Below, piece after piece: positions 25,062-34,465 of a stretch of DNA of 64,000 bases. The translations under genes and the position numbers were made by a program. Each line of letters begins with the position of its first letter. Within the stretch, counting starts at the first letter, position 1. The DNA is from an uncultured Paraprevotella sp. (GTDB lineage: Bacteria; Bacteroidota; Bacteroidia; Bacteroidales; Bacteroidaceae). Location of the stretch: NCBI GenBank assembly GCA_910586505.1, contig CAJUGV010000005.1:140810-204809 (forward strand), read 5' to 3'. The notes below the pieces were generated by a model, which had not been told where the DNA came from, searched no databases, and was given only the letters and a program-made list of their open reading frames with translations.

Positions 25062-27830
25062 TTACGGAACCAGTACTTTGACAGCTCCAAGGCTTGTCTT
25101 TACCACGTAGATGCCTCTGGCAAGGCGGGTGTGGCGTGCGATCTGCTGTCCGCTCAGCGTGTAGATTCCGTAATGATCTGTGCCGTCTACGAATATATGT
25201 CCGTTTCGTACTCTTACCGTCGGTTGTGTCTGCTGAACGGAAACGATGTTGTCTCCTCCCTTGACTTTGGGATTGCTGATGGCAATCCATCCCATTACAT
25301 CACCGTTGTTAAATACGTTGTCAACTTCCTGACCTTCGTCCGTCTCATCTTTCTGACGGATAATTCTCATAATGGTAGCGGCTTCTTCGCCGAGATAGTT
25401 CACGTCGTTGCGGTCTACGCTGAGACTTTGCAGACGATAGACGGATGCGGGGGCATAGTTGTCGGTCTGCGGGCCGCAGATGATGGTGGGGTTGTACAGC
25501 CCGGTGTGGTTACCTTGCGTGTCGGTGAAATAAATGTTGCGGATGCGTTTGCCGTCCACTTTGTCTTCTTCATTACGGCCCACACTCAGTATTTTCCCGT
25601 CTTCCATTACGGATGTTCCCGGAGTAGCGGCTACATAGTACACGTCTTGTGACACAAATGTGCTTGAGGTTTTGTCTAAGGCGGCCTGCCGGGCCAGCTT
25701 TACGGCGAAGCCTTTGTGAGTGATGTGCCATACCTTTGTCATGAAAGGGTGGCCTGCGTAGCGGGTTACTATATTGGTAATGACAACCGGTGTCGTGCCT
25801 TCAGGGAACGGAGTCTCAAAATCAACCCACATGCTGTCGTTGTTCACTTTTTGGGGACATTTGCCTACTTGCATGGTGATGTCGCCGATCGAGTGACTTC
25901 CCATCTTCAGTACCATGAAATCCACGCTTTCTTCTTTTGCGAATGTTTGGGTATAGCTGCCCTGGTTCCATGGAAATGCTCTGAACGAGAATTTGCCGCT
26001 TTGGATACGTGCCACCGTGTTGACGGGTACCGTATTCTGGTTGTTATAAGACGTCAGACCGGTGAATACGGCAGACGATTCTTCTGCTACGGCATCAAAT
26101 TCGGTGTCCGTAGTATTCGAATCCGCGATTTTCAGTGTTCCGTACTGGAAACCGGGCTGTCCTTCCGCGCTGACCATGGAGAGTTGCACTTCTCCTGTTC
26201 TGCGTATTTTTTCGTCTAAGTCATAATTGGACACGCGGTAGGTGTACACTCCTTTCCTGAAATCTTCGGGTAAGATGACGGAATACGTGTAACTTGTCTT
26301 TTCAGAGCACGGATAGGCTTGTAAGGTTTGCCATTCGCCGTCGTTCAGACGCACTTCCAGCAGTGTGGAGTCGGTGAATTCCGCGTTAGGATTGTTCCAT
26401 GTGATGACGAGCTTCCGGGTTCTTTCGGTGTATTCCAGGTTGATATTTTTTGGGGCCTTCTGCACCACGCGGGGCACGAATTCGTAGTTCTTGTTGTAGC
26501 CGATGTGGCTTTCCATGGTTGCGTAGAAATTGCCGAGGATGGAAAGCTTGCCGTCTTTGAGAATCTTGGAGCAGTCGGCCTCGCTGTTCCAGTAGGCGTA
26601 TCTTTCGATATACGCAGTATTGTTCCAGTTGGTGAGCACTTTGCTCATTACATCGTAGTTCTTCTGTTGGTTTTCTATCGAATAGCTACGGTCTGTGGCG
26701 AAAATACCGTTGTTGTTCCATGATGCCCCCCAGACGAATTCGGATATCCAGATGGGGCGTTTGTAGTCGTTCCACCAGGATTGCAAGCCGTTGTTCAGGT
26801 TCCATTCCGGCCAGTAGCAGTGCATGTCGATGATGTCGCAACGCCATCCGCGTGCGTCGATGGAGTCCATGAAAGCCCGCATCCAGCCGAGACTGCCGTC
26901 ATGTGAGGAGGGCGAGCAGAGGCGCCGGCCGGTGGCCATCAGGTCTTCCCATGTGTTGAGCACGGCGTCAAGGTCTTCCGTGCCGTGGTCGGCCTCGTTG
27001 CCCGGTTCATTGTTGGTTTTCAGATGGGGGGAGTAGGTAAGCGTGCCGCAGTTGCCCGGCCATCCGATTTCGATCTTATGAGGAACACATTCGCAGTCCA
27101 TACCGCGGTCTTCTCCCGGTCCGAAAGAATAGCACCACGATACGTTAAGGATTTGCGTGTCGTTATAGTTGGTGCTGTTGGCCAGTCCTTTTTTCTCTGC
27201 GTCGTTCCATTTGAATATGCGGTAGGAGGAGATGCGTTTGTCCATTTCCGGTGGAAGCACGGCAAATTCGAGGTCTTCCTTATCGGCAATAAAACAGCGG
27301 TTGTAGCCTCGTCCCTGCGCACTGTTGGAGAATGTCACCATGTAGCCTCTCTTGAGTCTGAAACTGCGGATGCGGTTGTTGAGTTTGGCGGTGGTCAGCG
27401 TGTTCATGTAGCCGTTGGAGTGTTCCAGTCCGAAGTCATTGACCGACTCGCCTCCGAAATTCTGTTCGGAGTATACCGTCAGCGGTTTGAAGTCTTTGGC
27501 GTAGGGCATGATGATGGAGCCGGAAGCATACATTTTTACTTGGCAGTTCTCATCGTTCACGGCATCTTCACCGTTTATCTTGACGAACGACAGGTAGCTG
27601 AGTGCCTTGCTCGGCCGGACATTCTCGAAAATGATAACGGCATGCTCCGTATTGGTGAGATTGATGCTTCCTGTCACGGTGAAAGGAGTAGTTCCTTTGA
27701 TCACATAGTCTACATCGGTGCTGAGCGTGACAGGGGCGGTTACCTGTTCGGTATAGCTGACTGTATTTTTAGCCGCGGCCGGCAGACTGAGTGCCAGAGC
27801 CAAAGTCAGGATGGATAATTGTGTTTTCAT
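25062..27830 (-). CDS. Secreted glycosyl hydrolase (GH128-like catalytic core) with sorting-like tail
   Basis: This 922-residue secreted protein has a signal peptide (1-20), a beta-rich N-terminal region to about 190, then a TIM-barrel core resembling the Glyco_hydro_cc family. Likely catalytic glutamates are Glu275 (NNEPGNEADHG) and Glu364 (WISEFVWGAS). Fibronectin-like and lectin-like beta domains follow (about 450-870). It ends GIYTLSGQQ...LARGIYVVK, a tail resembling the type 9 secretion sorting domain. Family members cleave beta-1,3-glucans, but this substrate is unknown. It lies 66 bases after the GH43 gene, with a hairpin in the gap, and is probably co-transcribed with it. Confidence 0.72.
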   Translation of the reverse strand: MKTQLSILTLALALSLPAAAKNTVSYTEQVTAPVTLSTDVDYVIKGTTPFTVTGSINLTNTEHAVIIFENVRPSKALSYLSFVKINGEDAVNDENCQVKMYASGSIIMPYAKDFKPLTVYSEQNFGGESVNDFGLEHSNGYMNTLTTAKLNNRIRSFRLKRGYMVTFSNSAQGRGYNRCFIADKEDLEFAVLPPEMDKRISSYRIFKWNDAEKKGLANSTNYNDTQILNVSWCYSFGPGEDRGMDCECVPHKIEIGWPGNCGTLTYSPHLKTNNEPGNEADHGTEDLDAVLNTWEDLMATGRRLCSPSSHDGSLGWMRAFMDSIDARGWRCDIIDMHCYWPEWNLNNGLQSWWNDYKRPIWISEFVWGASWNNNGIFATDRSYSIENQQKNYDVMSKVLTNWNNTAYIERYAYWNSEADCSKILKDGKLSILGNFYATMESHIGYNKNYEFVPRVVQKAPKNINLEYTERTRKLVITWNNPNAEFTDSTLLEVRLNDGEWQTLQAYPCSEKTSYTYSVILPEDFRKGVYTYRVSNYDLDEKIRRTGEVQLSMVSAEGQPGFQYGTLKIADSNTTDTEFDAVAEESSAVFTGLTSYNNQNTVPVNTVARIQSGKFSFRAFPWNQGSYTQTFAKEESVDFMVLKMGSHSIGDITMQVGKCPQKVNNDSMWVDFETPFPEGTTPVVITNIVTRYAGHPFMTKVWHITHKGFAVKLARQAALDKTSSTFVSQDVYYVAATPGTSVMEDGKILSVGRNEEDKVDGKRIRNIYFTDTQGNHTGLYNPTIICGPQTDNYAPASVYRLQSLSVDRNDVNYLGEEAATIMRIIRQKDETDEGQEVDNVFNNGDVMGWIAISNPKVKGGDNIVSVQQTQPTVRVRNGHIFVDGTDHYGIYTLSGQQIARHTRLARGIYVVKTSLGAVKVLVP

Positions 27831-27851
27831 TATCGGGTGTTAAGTTAATGG

Positions 27852-27875
27852 AAGGCAGACTATACGGTCTGCCTT
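27852..27875 (-). repeat. Hairpin between the GH43 and GH128-like genes
   Basis: AAGGCAGAC (27852-27860) pairs perfectly with GTCTGCCTT (27867-27875). There is no T run on the minus strand, so it is more likely an mRNA-processing or partial attenuation site inside the operon than a full terminator. Confidence 0.55.
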
Positions 27876-27896
27876 AAAATGGTTAAATCACTTCGT

Positions 27897-28895
27897 TTAT
27901 TTCGTATTGGGAAACGCTTTTTGCAGGCGTTTCAGTTCTTTCTTCGTGATGGCGATAACCGTGCCATGACGCGGGGTGAATGCTCCCTGGGTGGCTGTAT
28001 CCTGTACGCGTTTGAACTTCTTCAGGTCTTTGCTTATGCAGAACTGGTAGTGTCCGTTCATATAGCAGTCGTACATCAGCACCCAGTCGCCTTCGATGCG
28101 TTGGAATACGCCCGAGCCTTCTACGGCCTTGTCGGTATCTTCGAAAGTGCCGGGCAGCAATTCCCATTCCGAGGGAGTGTGCAGGTCTTTGGCCAGATAC
28201 TGACGGATACCTTTCTTCTGTTCGCCTTCGGTTTTGAAGAAGATGTGGTAAATGCCCTGCTCGTCCTGCACGATGTCCGTGTCGATGGACGGTTTCTTGT
28301 AGTCGAACAATACTTGCGGCTCTCCTTCAAGGTCACTGAAATCTTTGTTGGCATAAGCCCAGAACACTTTATCGTAGGGGCATTTTCCGTCATCGGTCAG
28401 GATGGAGAAGTAGACCATGTATTTTCCGGCCTTTCTGTCATAAATGGTTTGCGGGGCCCATACGCGCGTCACATTGGCGAAGAGTGTGTTGGCGTATTTT
28501 TCGGGGAAATGCACGGTGTGGTGCGTCCACCTGACCATATCTTTGCTTCGCATCAGGACGATGCCGCGGTTCGACGCCCATCCCTGACTGGAACGCATGT
28601 CGGTTACGACCATATAAAAATATCCGTCTTCGCCTCTCAGGATATGGGGATCCCTGACACCTTTCTTCAGGGAGATCGTGTCGGAGGAAATGATCGGACG
28701 GCCGTCGTTAAGCGGAGTATAACTGAAACCGTCCCGACTGACAGCATAGCAGATTTGTTCCTGTTCGGGAGCGTTTCCTGTAAAATAGGTGAACAGATAG
28801 GCTACTTTCTTTTTGGCCTGCATTGCTGCAGGCGCCGCGAACGAGGCCGCTAAGGCCAGACATACGGTCAATACGGTCTTGAGGTTTTTTCTCAT
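27897..28895 (-). CDS. GH43-like secreted glycosidase
   Basis: This 332-residue protein has a signal peptide (to about residue 26) and a five-bladed propeller of the GH43 type. KKGVRDPHILRGEDGYFYM holds the catalytic-base region, WAPQTIYDRKAGKYMVYFS the central blade, and KAVEGSGVFQ the likely acid Glu. GH43 enzymes are mostly arabinofuranosidases, xylosidases or galactosidases; the subfamily cannot be settled by eye. It leads the GH43-GH128-like pair and is preceded by a -7 box. Confidence 0.8.
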   Translation of the reverse strand: MRKNLKTVLTVCLALAASFAAPAAMQAKKKVAYLFTYFTGNAPEQEQICYAVSRDGFSYTPLNDGRPIISSDTISLKKGVRDPHILRGEDGYFYMVVTDMRSSQGWASNRGIVLMRSKDMVRWTHHTVHFPEKYANTLFANVTRVWAPQTIYDRKAGKYMVYFSILTDDGKCPYDKVFWAYANKDFSDLEGEPQVLFDYKKPSIDTDIVQDEQGIYHIFFKTEGEQKKGIRQYLAKDLHTPSEWELLPGTFEDTDKAVEGSGVFQRIEGDWVLMYDCYMNGHYQFCISKDLKKFKRVQDTATQGAFTPRHGTVIAITKKELKRLQKAFPNTK

Positions 28896-28923
28896 GTTGG
28901 ATATGAATAGGTTAATTAATAAT

Positions 28924-28931
28924 CAAAAGTA
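28924..28931 (-). promoter_or_regulatory. Promoter -7 box of the GH43 gene
   Basis: The minus strand reads TACTTTTG, about 29 bases before the GH43 start. Confidence 0.5.
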
Positions 28932-28970
28932 CGAATTTAGCCTTAGTTACGGTTATGTGATCCGTGGATA

Positions 28971-30992
28971 TTAACTAATATTAACGTCGTTCCGTTTGTC
29001 CCGAAGCGTTTCGGCTATGGCCCAATGTATGGCGGCAGCTTCTTCTTTTCCGCAACGCGAGAGGGCATCGCCGAAAAGCTCGTGTGCTTTGGCATGTTCG
29101 GGTTTGAGCGAGACTGCCTTGTCGAAATCGGAGACAGCCTGTTCTATACGTCCGCTCATCAGGTGGTTTTTTCCCCGGTTGTAATGCACCTTGAAGTTGG
29201 CGATGCTGAGTTCGGCGGCTCGGTTAAAGCAGGCAAGGGCTTCTTGAAGTTCGTTATGGTCTTGCAGCGTGACTCCCTTGCGGATCCATGCGTCTACGAA
29301 TGTCGGGTCGAGCGACAGTGCTTTGTCAAAGTTGGCCAAGGCGGCCCGAAGATTATGTGCCTGTGTAATGGAAACGTCGCCCAGCACAAGGTATTCCCGT
29401 GCATATTGTTTCATGAGTTCGCGTTGTGCGGCCATTTCCTGTTTCATGAGTTCGTTTTCGTGTCGGAGTCGGCGGATGATCCCCAGCTTATGAGCGATGA
29501 AACGTTTGACGGAGGGCTTCTCTATGTCGTAACGGCTGTGTATCGCAGTAAAGAAATGTGTGAGGCTTTCGCCAAACTCACAGCGGTCGAAGGCTTGTAC
29601 GGCAGCTTGATATTCGATATCCGCCCTGGCTTTTTTCATGGCTTGCTCTATGGCTTCACTGTTGTTGAACTGTTGTGCGAAGCGGACAATTTCGGGTTTT
29701 ACGAAAATGTCGGAACGCGAAATTTCCTTTTTCAGACAGATGCCTTGCAGTGAGGTGCAGCGGCTCAGTGCCACGTAGACCTGTCCGCCGGCAAAGACGC
29801 CTCCCGTAAAGTCGATTGTCACCTTGCGGAAAGTCAGTCCCTGGCTTTTGTGGATGGTGATGGCCCATGCCAGCCGGAGCGGAAACTGTCTGAACACTCC
29901 CAGTTCTTCTTCTTCGATTTTCTTTTCCTGCTCATTGTAAGTGTAGCGCACGTTGCTCCATACCTCGCGTGTGACGTCCATTTCGACACCGTCTTCCGTG
30001 ACGACGTGGATATGGCCGTTCTCTTCGTCTATGACCGATACGGTTCCTAAGGTGCCGTTTACCCATCTTTTGTCCTGGTCGTTCTTGACAAAAATAACCT
30101 GCGCTCCGGGTTTGAGTTCCAGTTCCATCAGTGTGGGGAGCGAGCTTTCGGGGAACTCTCCCTGTATCTCTCCCTTTAAGACGGTGCTTTGTGTATCTAT
30201 TTCCGACAATTGATGGCGGTTGATGAAGTCTGCCGTATCCCGCCTTGTTGCCAGTGTGATATTCAGGCTGTGGCTCAGCTTCTCATTGTCTGTACGGTTG
30301 AGCCGGCTGTTCAGCAACTGGAGATCGGCATTGCCCGCCCGGTTGGTACGGATATGGTCGAGCACGGCTATGAAAGCCGCATCCTGTTGGCGATACACCT
30401 TTTTCAGTTCGATGGAAACGAGACGCATCTCCTGAAATACCTTGGCCGAGAAAAAGTAGGGGGTGGAGTAGTAGCGGTTCAGTATCTCGCGTTCTTCGCT
30501 TTTGACAACCGGTTCGAGCTGGAACACATCGCCCACGAGCAGTAGTTGTTTCCCGCCGAAAGGCTCTTTCATGTTGCGGCCGTAAAGGCGCAGGATGCGG
30601 TCGATGAAATCAATGAGGTCGGCCCGTACCATTGAGATTTCGTCGATGATAATAAGCTCCGTTTCGAGTATCAGTTTCTGGAGGGCGGAGTTATATTTAA
30701 GGAAACTGCGCAGCCGGCGGAAACTGAAACGGGGGTCGTCGGGCAGAAGGGGATGAAAAGGAAGTTTGAAGAAACTGTGAAGCGTGCTTCCTCCCGCATT
30801 GATGGCTGCAATGCCTGTCGGTGCCAACACGACGTGTTTCTTGCGCGTATGCGCACATATGTATTTAAGCAAAGTAGACTTTCCCGTACCAGCCTTGCCT
30901 GTAAGGAAAATGGAGGTACGGGTAAATTGGATGAGTTTCAGCGTGTTTTGAAACTCCGGATTCTGGAGGTCTATCTCGTCTTCTTTTCTCAA
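28971..30992 (-). CDS. PIF1-like helicase with C-terminal TPR repeats
   Basis: The protein joins a superfamily 1B helicase to a TPR domain. The helicase half has Walker A FLTGKAGTGKS (about 29-39), LAPTGIAAINAGGSTLHSFF, Walker B IIIDEISM, GDVFQLEPV, and the late motifs AITIHKSQGLTF and VYVALSRCTSLQG. The last 170 residues hold about three TPR units (ALANFDKALSLDPTFVDAWI and following). I chose the TTG at 30992 (673 residues) because the ATG at 31115 would overlap the penicillin-binding protein gene by 104 bases and homology begins at EDEIDLQNPEF. The longer start cannot be excluded. It follows that gene by 19 bases. Confidence 0.85.
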   Translation of the reverse strand: MRKEDEIDLQNPEFQNTLKLIQFTRTSIFLTGKAGTGKSTLLKYICAHTRKKHVVLAPTGIAAINAGGSTLHSFFKLPFHPLLPDDPRFSFRRLRSFLKYNSALQKLILETELIIIDEISMVRADLIDFIDRILRLYGRNMKEPFGGKQLLLVGDVFQLEPVVKSEEREILNRYYSTPYFFSAKVFQEMRLVSIELKKVYRQQDAAFIAVLDHIRTNRAGNADLQLLNSRLNRTDNEKLSHSLNITLATRRDTADFINRHQLSEIDTQSTVLKGEIQGEFPESSLPTLMELELKPGAQVIFVKNDQDKRWVNGTLGTVSVIDEENGHIHVVTEDGVEMDVTREVWSNVRYTYNEQEKKIEEEELGVFRQFPLRLAWAITIHKSQGLTFRKVTIDFTGGVFAGGQVYVALSRCTSLQGICLKKEISRSDIFVKPEIVRFAQQFNNSEAIEQAMKKARADIEYQAAVQAFDRCEFGESLTHFFTAIHSRYDIEKPSVKRFIAHKLGIIRRLRHENELMKQEMAAQRELMKQYAREYLVLGDVSITQAHNLRAALANFDKALSLDPTFVDAWIRKGVTLQDHNELQEALACFNRAAELSIANFKVHYNRGKNHLMSGRIEQAVSDFDKAVSLKPEHAKAHELFGDALSRCGKEEAAAIHWAIAETLRDKRNDVNIS

Positions 30993-31011
30993 TGGCGGTA
31001 CTTTGATAGAA

Positions 31012-33501
31012 TCAGGGAGTTGTATACGCTTCTTGTGCGTTTTTCGTTTCTTCCGTGGAAGGCATTCCGTTGGCTTTTGTGGCCGGAATTTCTTCCGGTT
31101 GCCGGTCTTCTGCAAGCGGCGGTGCGCTTAAGGAATCCGTATTCGCGTCCAGCGAGTCTGTCTCGGCAGGCAGGTAGTATCCGCTGCAGGTGTAACAGGT
31201 CGGGTCTATGTCTTCTTTAGGCTTTTTGGAGAACTTGACTCTGTATTTGGCGTACTGATCGTCCAGCAATACCTTTTGAATGAAGTTTCCGAAGATGGGC
31301 AGGGCCGTACGGCTTCCTTGTCCCAATGCTCCTGTACGGAAATGTATGCTTCGGTATTCGCCGCCGACCCATCCGCCGGCCACCAGTTTGGGGGTCACGC
31401 CGACAAACCAGGCATCGGAGTGATTGTTCGATGTTCCGGTTTTTCCGCCGAAATCGGAATACTTCAGTACCGGGTGGATGTAGCTCCACAGGGCGGCCGT
31501 TGTCCCGCCGCGTTCGGTCAGTCCGCCGCGCAGGAGTTGCTGCATGAAGAAAGCCGAGCGGTAGGGAATGGCTTGCCGTTCGTCCGGCTTGGCTTCGTAG
31601 ATGGTGTTGCCGTCGCGGTCCAGTATTTTGGTGATTAGTACGGGAGGGCTTGCAGTTCCGTCGTTGATTACGGTGCAATAGCCGTTGACCAGTTCCAGCA
31701 GATTGACATCCGAGGAGCCGAGGCTTAGCGAAGGGGTTTCGTGCAGCGGTGATTCTATACCCATGTTGTGTGCCGTTTGCGCCACATTGCCGATTCCTAA
31801 CTCGTAGCCCAGTTTCACGGCTATGCTGTTGATGCTTTGCGCAAATGCAGATTTAAGCGGGAGGGCTATGCCGGAGAACGTTCCGTTTGCGTTGTGCGGA
31901 GTCCATTTGGTAGGTTCTCCGTTCACCGTATCGGGGTATTGTTTCCATTCGTCTACACGTGTGTCGCAAGGGGTCAGCCCTTGGTTCATGGCTTCCGTGT
32001 AGACAAAAAGTTTGAATGTGGAGCCGGGTTGCCTCATGGCTGTTACCTTATCATATTTCCATGAGCCGAAATCTATATCTCCCACCCATGCCTTGACGTG
32101 CCGGGTGTCCGGTTCTATGGCCACGAATCCGCAGTGCAGGAACTTTACCATGTAGCGTATGGAATCCATGGTGCTCAGTTCTTCCTCTTTGATCCCCTCG
32201 TAGCTGAAAACCTTTACTTTGTGCGGTTGGTTCAGATAGTAGGTTATGGAGTCCGGTTGGTTGGGGAAACGTTGCTCAAGATATTTGTAGGCGCTTGTTT
32301 TTTTGGCCAGGTTCTCTATGAAATCCGGTATCTCACGGTGGCGTTCGTCTTGCCATGGTGCCGTTCGGCCCCAATGTTGCCGGAAGCGTTCCTGGAGTAT
32401 CTGCATCTGGCGGATGGCGGCTTCTTCCGCATATTGTTGCATGCGGGTGTCGAGCGTGGTGTATATTTTCAGGCCGTCGGAGTACAGGTCCGGTTGGTTA
32501 TACTCGTCCACACCCGAAACCAGTCCCTGTTTGCATAGCATATCGATGTAATCCGGCAGTGTTTCGCGAAAATAAGGGGCAATGCCGTCGTAGCTGCTTT
32601 CTTCCTTGCGGGGCGCTACGGTCATGGGGAGCGCCATGAGGGAGTCTAATTGGGCTTGTGAGGCTTTTTGACCGTTGAATGTCAGATGGCCGTGGTCGTG
32701 CACGATGCCAAGCACTACATTTCTTCTGCGTGTACTGTTTTTGGGGTTTAGCTTGGGATTGTAGCTTGACGTGGCTTTGAGAAGCCCGACGAGCGTGGCG
32801 GCCTGTTCGTAAGTCAGTTGGTCGGGGGTGGTATTGAAGTAAGTGCGGCAAGCTGTTTTGATTCCGAATGAATTGCTGCCGAAGTCAACGGTGTTGAAAT
32901 ACATCGTGATGATTTCCTCCTTACTGAAAATCATTTCCAATTTGACGGCTACGATCCACTCCTTAGCTTTCATGACGAGGATTTTCACACCGGGAATCTT
33001 ACCCAAGAGTCCTGTGGAATACTGAGTGCGGACGCGGAACAGGTTCTTGGCCAATTGCTGGGTAATGGTGCTGGCGCCGCGTGCGCGGCCTCCTGCAATG
33101 TCCTTGACGGCGGCAAACAGTCCTTGAAAATCTATGCCGCGGTGCTGGTAAAAGCGCTCGTCTTCGGTGTCTATGAGTGTCTGTATGATGACAGGCGAGA
33201 TATCCCCGTATTCCACGGGGGTGCGGTTCTCACTGAAAAACCGTCCGATGAGTATGCTGTCGGCGCTATAGATTTCCGAAGCTTCGCTTGTGACCGGATG
33301 CTTGATGTCTTTGAATCCCGGGGATTTCCCGAACAGATACAGGAAGTTGACGTCAACGGCCACGAGAAGCAGGATGACGGATATGATGCAGGTGAGTAGC
33401 CACATTAAGGTTTTCTTATACCAAGGCCCCCGGTAGAGGGCGGTAAAACGGTGTCCGATTTTCTTGAGCCGGCTGGCAAGTGTTGAAAATGTATGCCCCA
33501 T
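31012..33501 (-). CDS. Class A penicillin-binding protein (PBP1A type)
   Basis: This 829-residue inner-membrane enzyme polymerises and crosslinks peptidoglycan. After one membrane segment (about 33-57) comes a GT51 transglycosylase domain (EDERFYQHRGIDFQGL, GASTITQQLAKNLF, YFNTVDFG). The transpeptidase domain has SxxK in RQPGSTFK, SxN in SQSINS and KTG in GGKTGTSNN. The C-terminal tail is acidic and low in complexity. The ATG at 33501 fits the -7 box at 33541-33548; a TTG 42 bases upstream is in frame but lies in the promoter. It is followed closely by the helicase gene. Confidence 0.93.
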   Translation of the reverse strand: MGHTFSTLASRLKKIGHRFTALYRGPWYKKTLMWLLTCIISVILLLVAVDVNFLYLFGKSPGFKDIKHPVTSEASEIYSADSILIGRFFSENRTPVEYGDISPVIIQTLIDTEDERFYQHRGIDFQGLFAAVKDIAGGRARGASTITQQLAKNLFRVRTQYSTGLLGKIPGVKILVMKAKEWIVAVKLEMIFSKEEIITMYFNTVDFGSNSFGIKTACRTYFNTTPDQLTYEQAATLVGLLKATSSYNPKLNPKNSTRRRNVVLGIVHDHGHLTFNGQKASQAQLDSLMALPMTVAPRKEESSYDGIAPYFRETLPDYIDMLCKQGLVSGVDEYNQPDLYSDGLKIYTTLDTRMQQYAEEAAIRQMQILQERFRQHWGRTAPWQDERHREIPDFIENLAKKTSAYKYLEQRFPNQPDSITYYLNQPHKVKVFSYEGIKEEELSTMDSIRYMVKFLHCGFVAIEPDTRHVKAWVGDIDFGSWKYDKVTAMRQPGSTFKLFVYTEAMNQGLTPCDTRVDEWKQYPDTVNGEPTKWTPHNANGTFSGIALPLKSAFAQSINSIAVKLGYELGIGNVAQTAHNMGIESPLHETPSLSLGSSDVNLLELVNGYCTVINDGTASPPVLITKILDRDGNTIYEAKPDERQAIPYRSAFFMQQLLRGGLTERGGTTAALWSYIHPVLKYSDFGGKTGTSNNHSDAWFVGVTPKLVAGGWVGGEYRSIHFRTGALGQGSRTALPIFGNFIQKVLLDDQYAKYRVKFSKKPKEDIDPTCYTCSGYYLPAETDSLDANTDSLSAPPLAEDRQPEEIPATKANGMPSTEETKNAQEAYTTP

Positions 33502-33540
33502 GCGTTTGGATTTATGTGGATTGAATAAGTCTTGTGAAAG

Positions 33541-33548
33541 CAAATATA
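33541..33548 (-). promoter_or_regulatory. Promoter -7 box of the penicillin-binding protein gene
   Basis: The minus strand reads TATATTTG about 40 bases before the chosen start, within the 55-base gap after miaA. Confidence 0.6.
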
Positions 33549-33556
33549 GGTAAAGT

Positions 33557-34462
33557 TTACCGTAATGCGTCGCTTTCTATTAACTTTTTTATTTGGTCCG
33601 ATTCGTCGGGATGAAACCAGTGTATGCTTTCGTCACGACGAAACCATGTCATCTGTTTTCGGGAATAAATGCGGGTGTTTTGTTTGATTTTCTCTACGGC
33701 TGTATCAAGTGTCCATGTGCCGTCTATATAATTGAATATTTCTTTATATCCTACGGTATTGAGCGCATTGGTGTGCCGGTAGTTTATGACGGAACGGGCC
33801 TCTTCCACCAGGCCGTCTTCAATCATCTGGTCTACGCGACGGTTGATACGTGCATACAATTCCTCACGCTCACGTCGCAGACCGATTTTAAGGATATCGA
33901 AAGGACGGGGCTTGGGCTGGCTGGTCCGAAAGGAAGAATAGGGCTTGCCTGTCATATAGCATATTTCCAGCGCATGGATGACTCGTTTCGGATTTTTGTG
34001 GTCCACGATGGCATAGTAGTCCGGGTCGAGCAGCTTCAGTTCTTTACACAATTGTTCCAATCCCGTTTCTTCGTATCTTTCCAGCATGAGGCGCCGGGTT
34101 TCATTATCTACGGTAGGGATGTCATCAATGCCTTTACATACGGCATCGATGTACATCATGCTTCCTCCGGTCAACAGTGCATAGGGTTGGGTGGCGTGGA
34201 GCTGTTGTAATAAAGTGAGTACGTCGGTCTCATATTGTGCTGCGCTATAATAGTCGGTAAGCCCGAGTGTACCGACGAAGTAATGCTTTATGCGTTTTTG
34301 CTGTGCTTCGGTGGGAGCAGCCGTTCCTATAGGCAAATGGCGGAACAGCTGGCGGGAGTCGGCGTTGATGATAGGGGTATGAAGAAACTCAGCCAGGGAG
34401 AGGCTGAGTTCTGTCTTACCAACGCCTGTCGGGCCTATCAGTACGATGAGTTTGGGCGTCAT
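33557..34462 (-). CDS. miaA: tRNA dimethylallyltransferase
   Basis: This 301-residue enzyme transfers a dimethylallyl group to A37 of tRNAs reading UNN codons, the first step to ms2i6A. It has the P-loop GPTGVGKTELS, then INADSRQLFRHLPIGTAAPT and TGGSMMYIDAV, as in MiaA. Length is typical. It is the last gene of the lpxD-lpxC/fabZ-lpxA-orf-miaA operon and starts 3 bases after the small upstream gene. Confidence 0.96.
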   Translation of the reverse strand: MTPKLIVLIGPTGVGKTELSLSLAEFLHTPIINADSRQLFRHLPIGTAAPTEAQQKRIKHYFVGTLGLTDYYSAAQYETDVLTLLQQLHATQPYALLTGGSMMYIDAVCKGIDDIPTVDNETRRLMLERYEETGLEQLCKELKLLDPDYYAIVDHKNPKRVIHALEICYMTGKPYSSFRTSQPKPRPFDILKIGLRREREELYARINRRVDQMIEDGLVEEARSVINYRHTNALNTVGYKEIFNYIDGTWTLDTAVEKIKQNTRIYSRKQMTWFRRDESIHWFHPDESDQIKKLIESDALR

Positions 34463-34465
34463 AGA

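Noticed and set aside
28971..31115. Helicase start at the ATG at 31115
   Set aside because: It would overlap the penicillin-binding protein gene by 104 bases, and recognisable homology starts only after the TTG at 30992; kept as an alternative.
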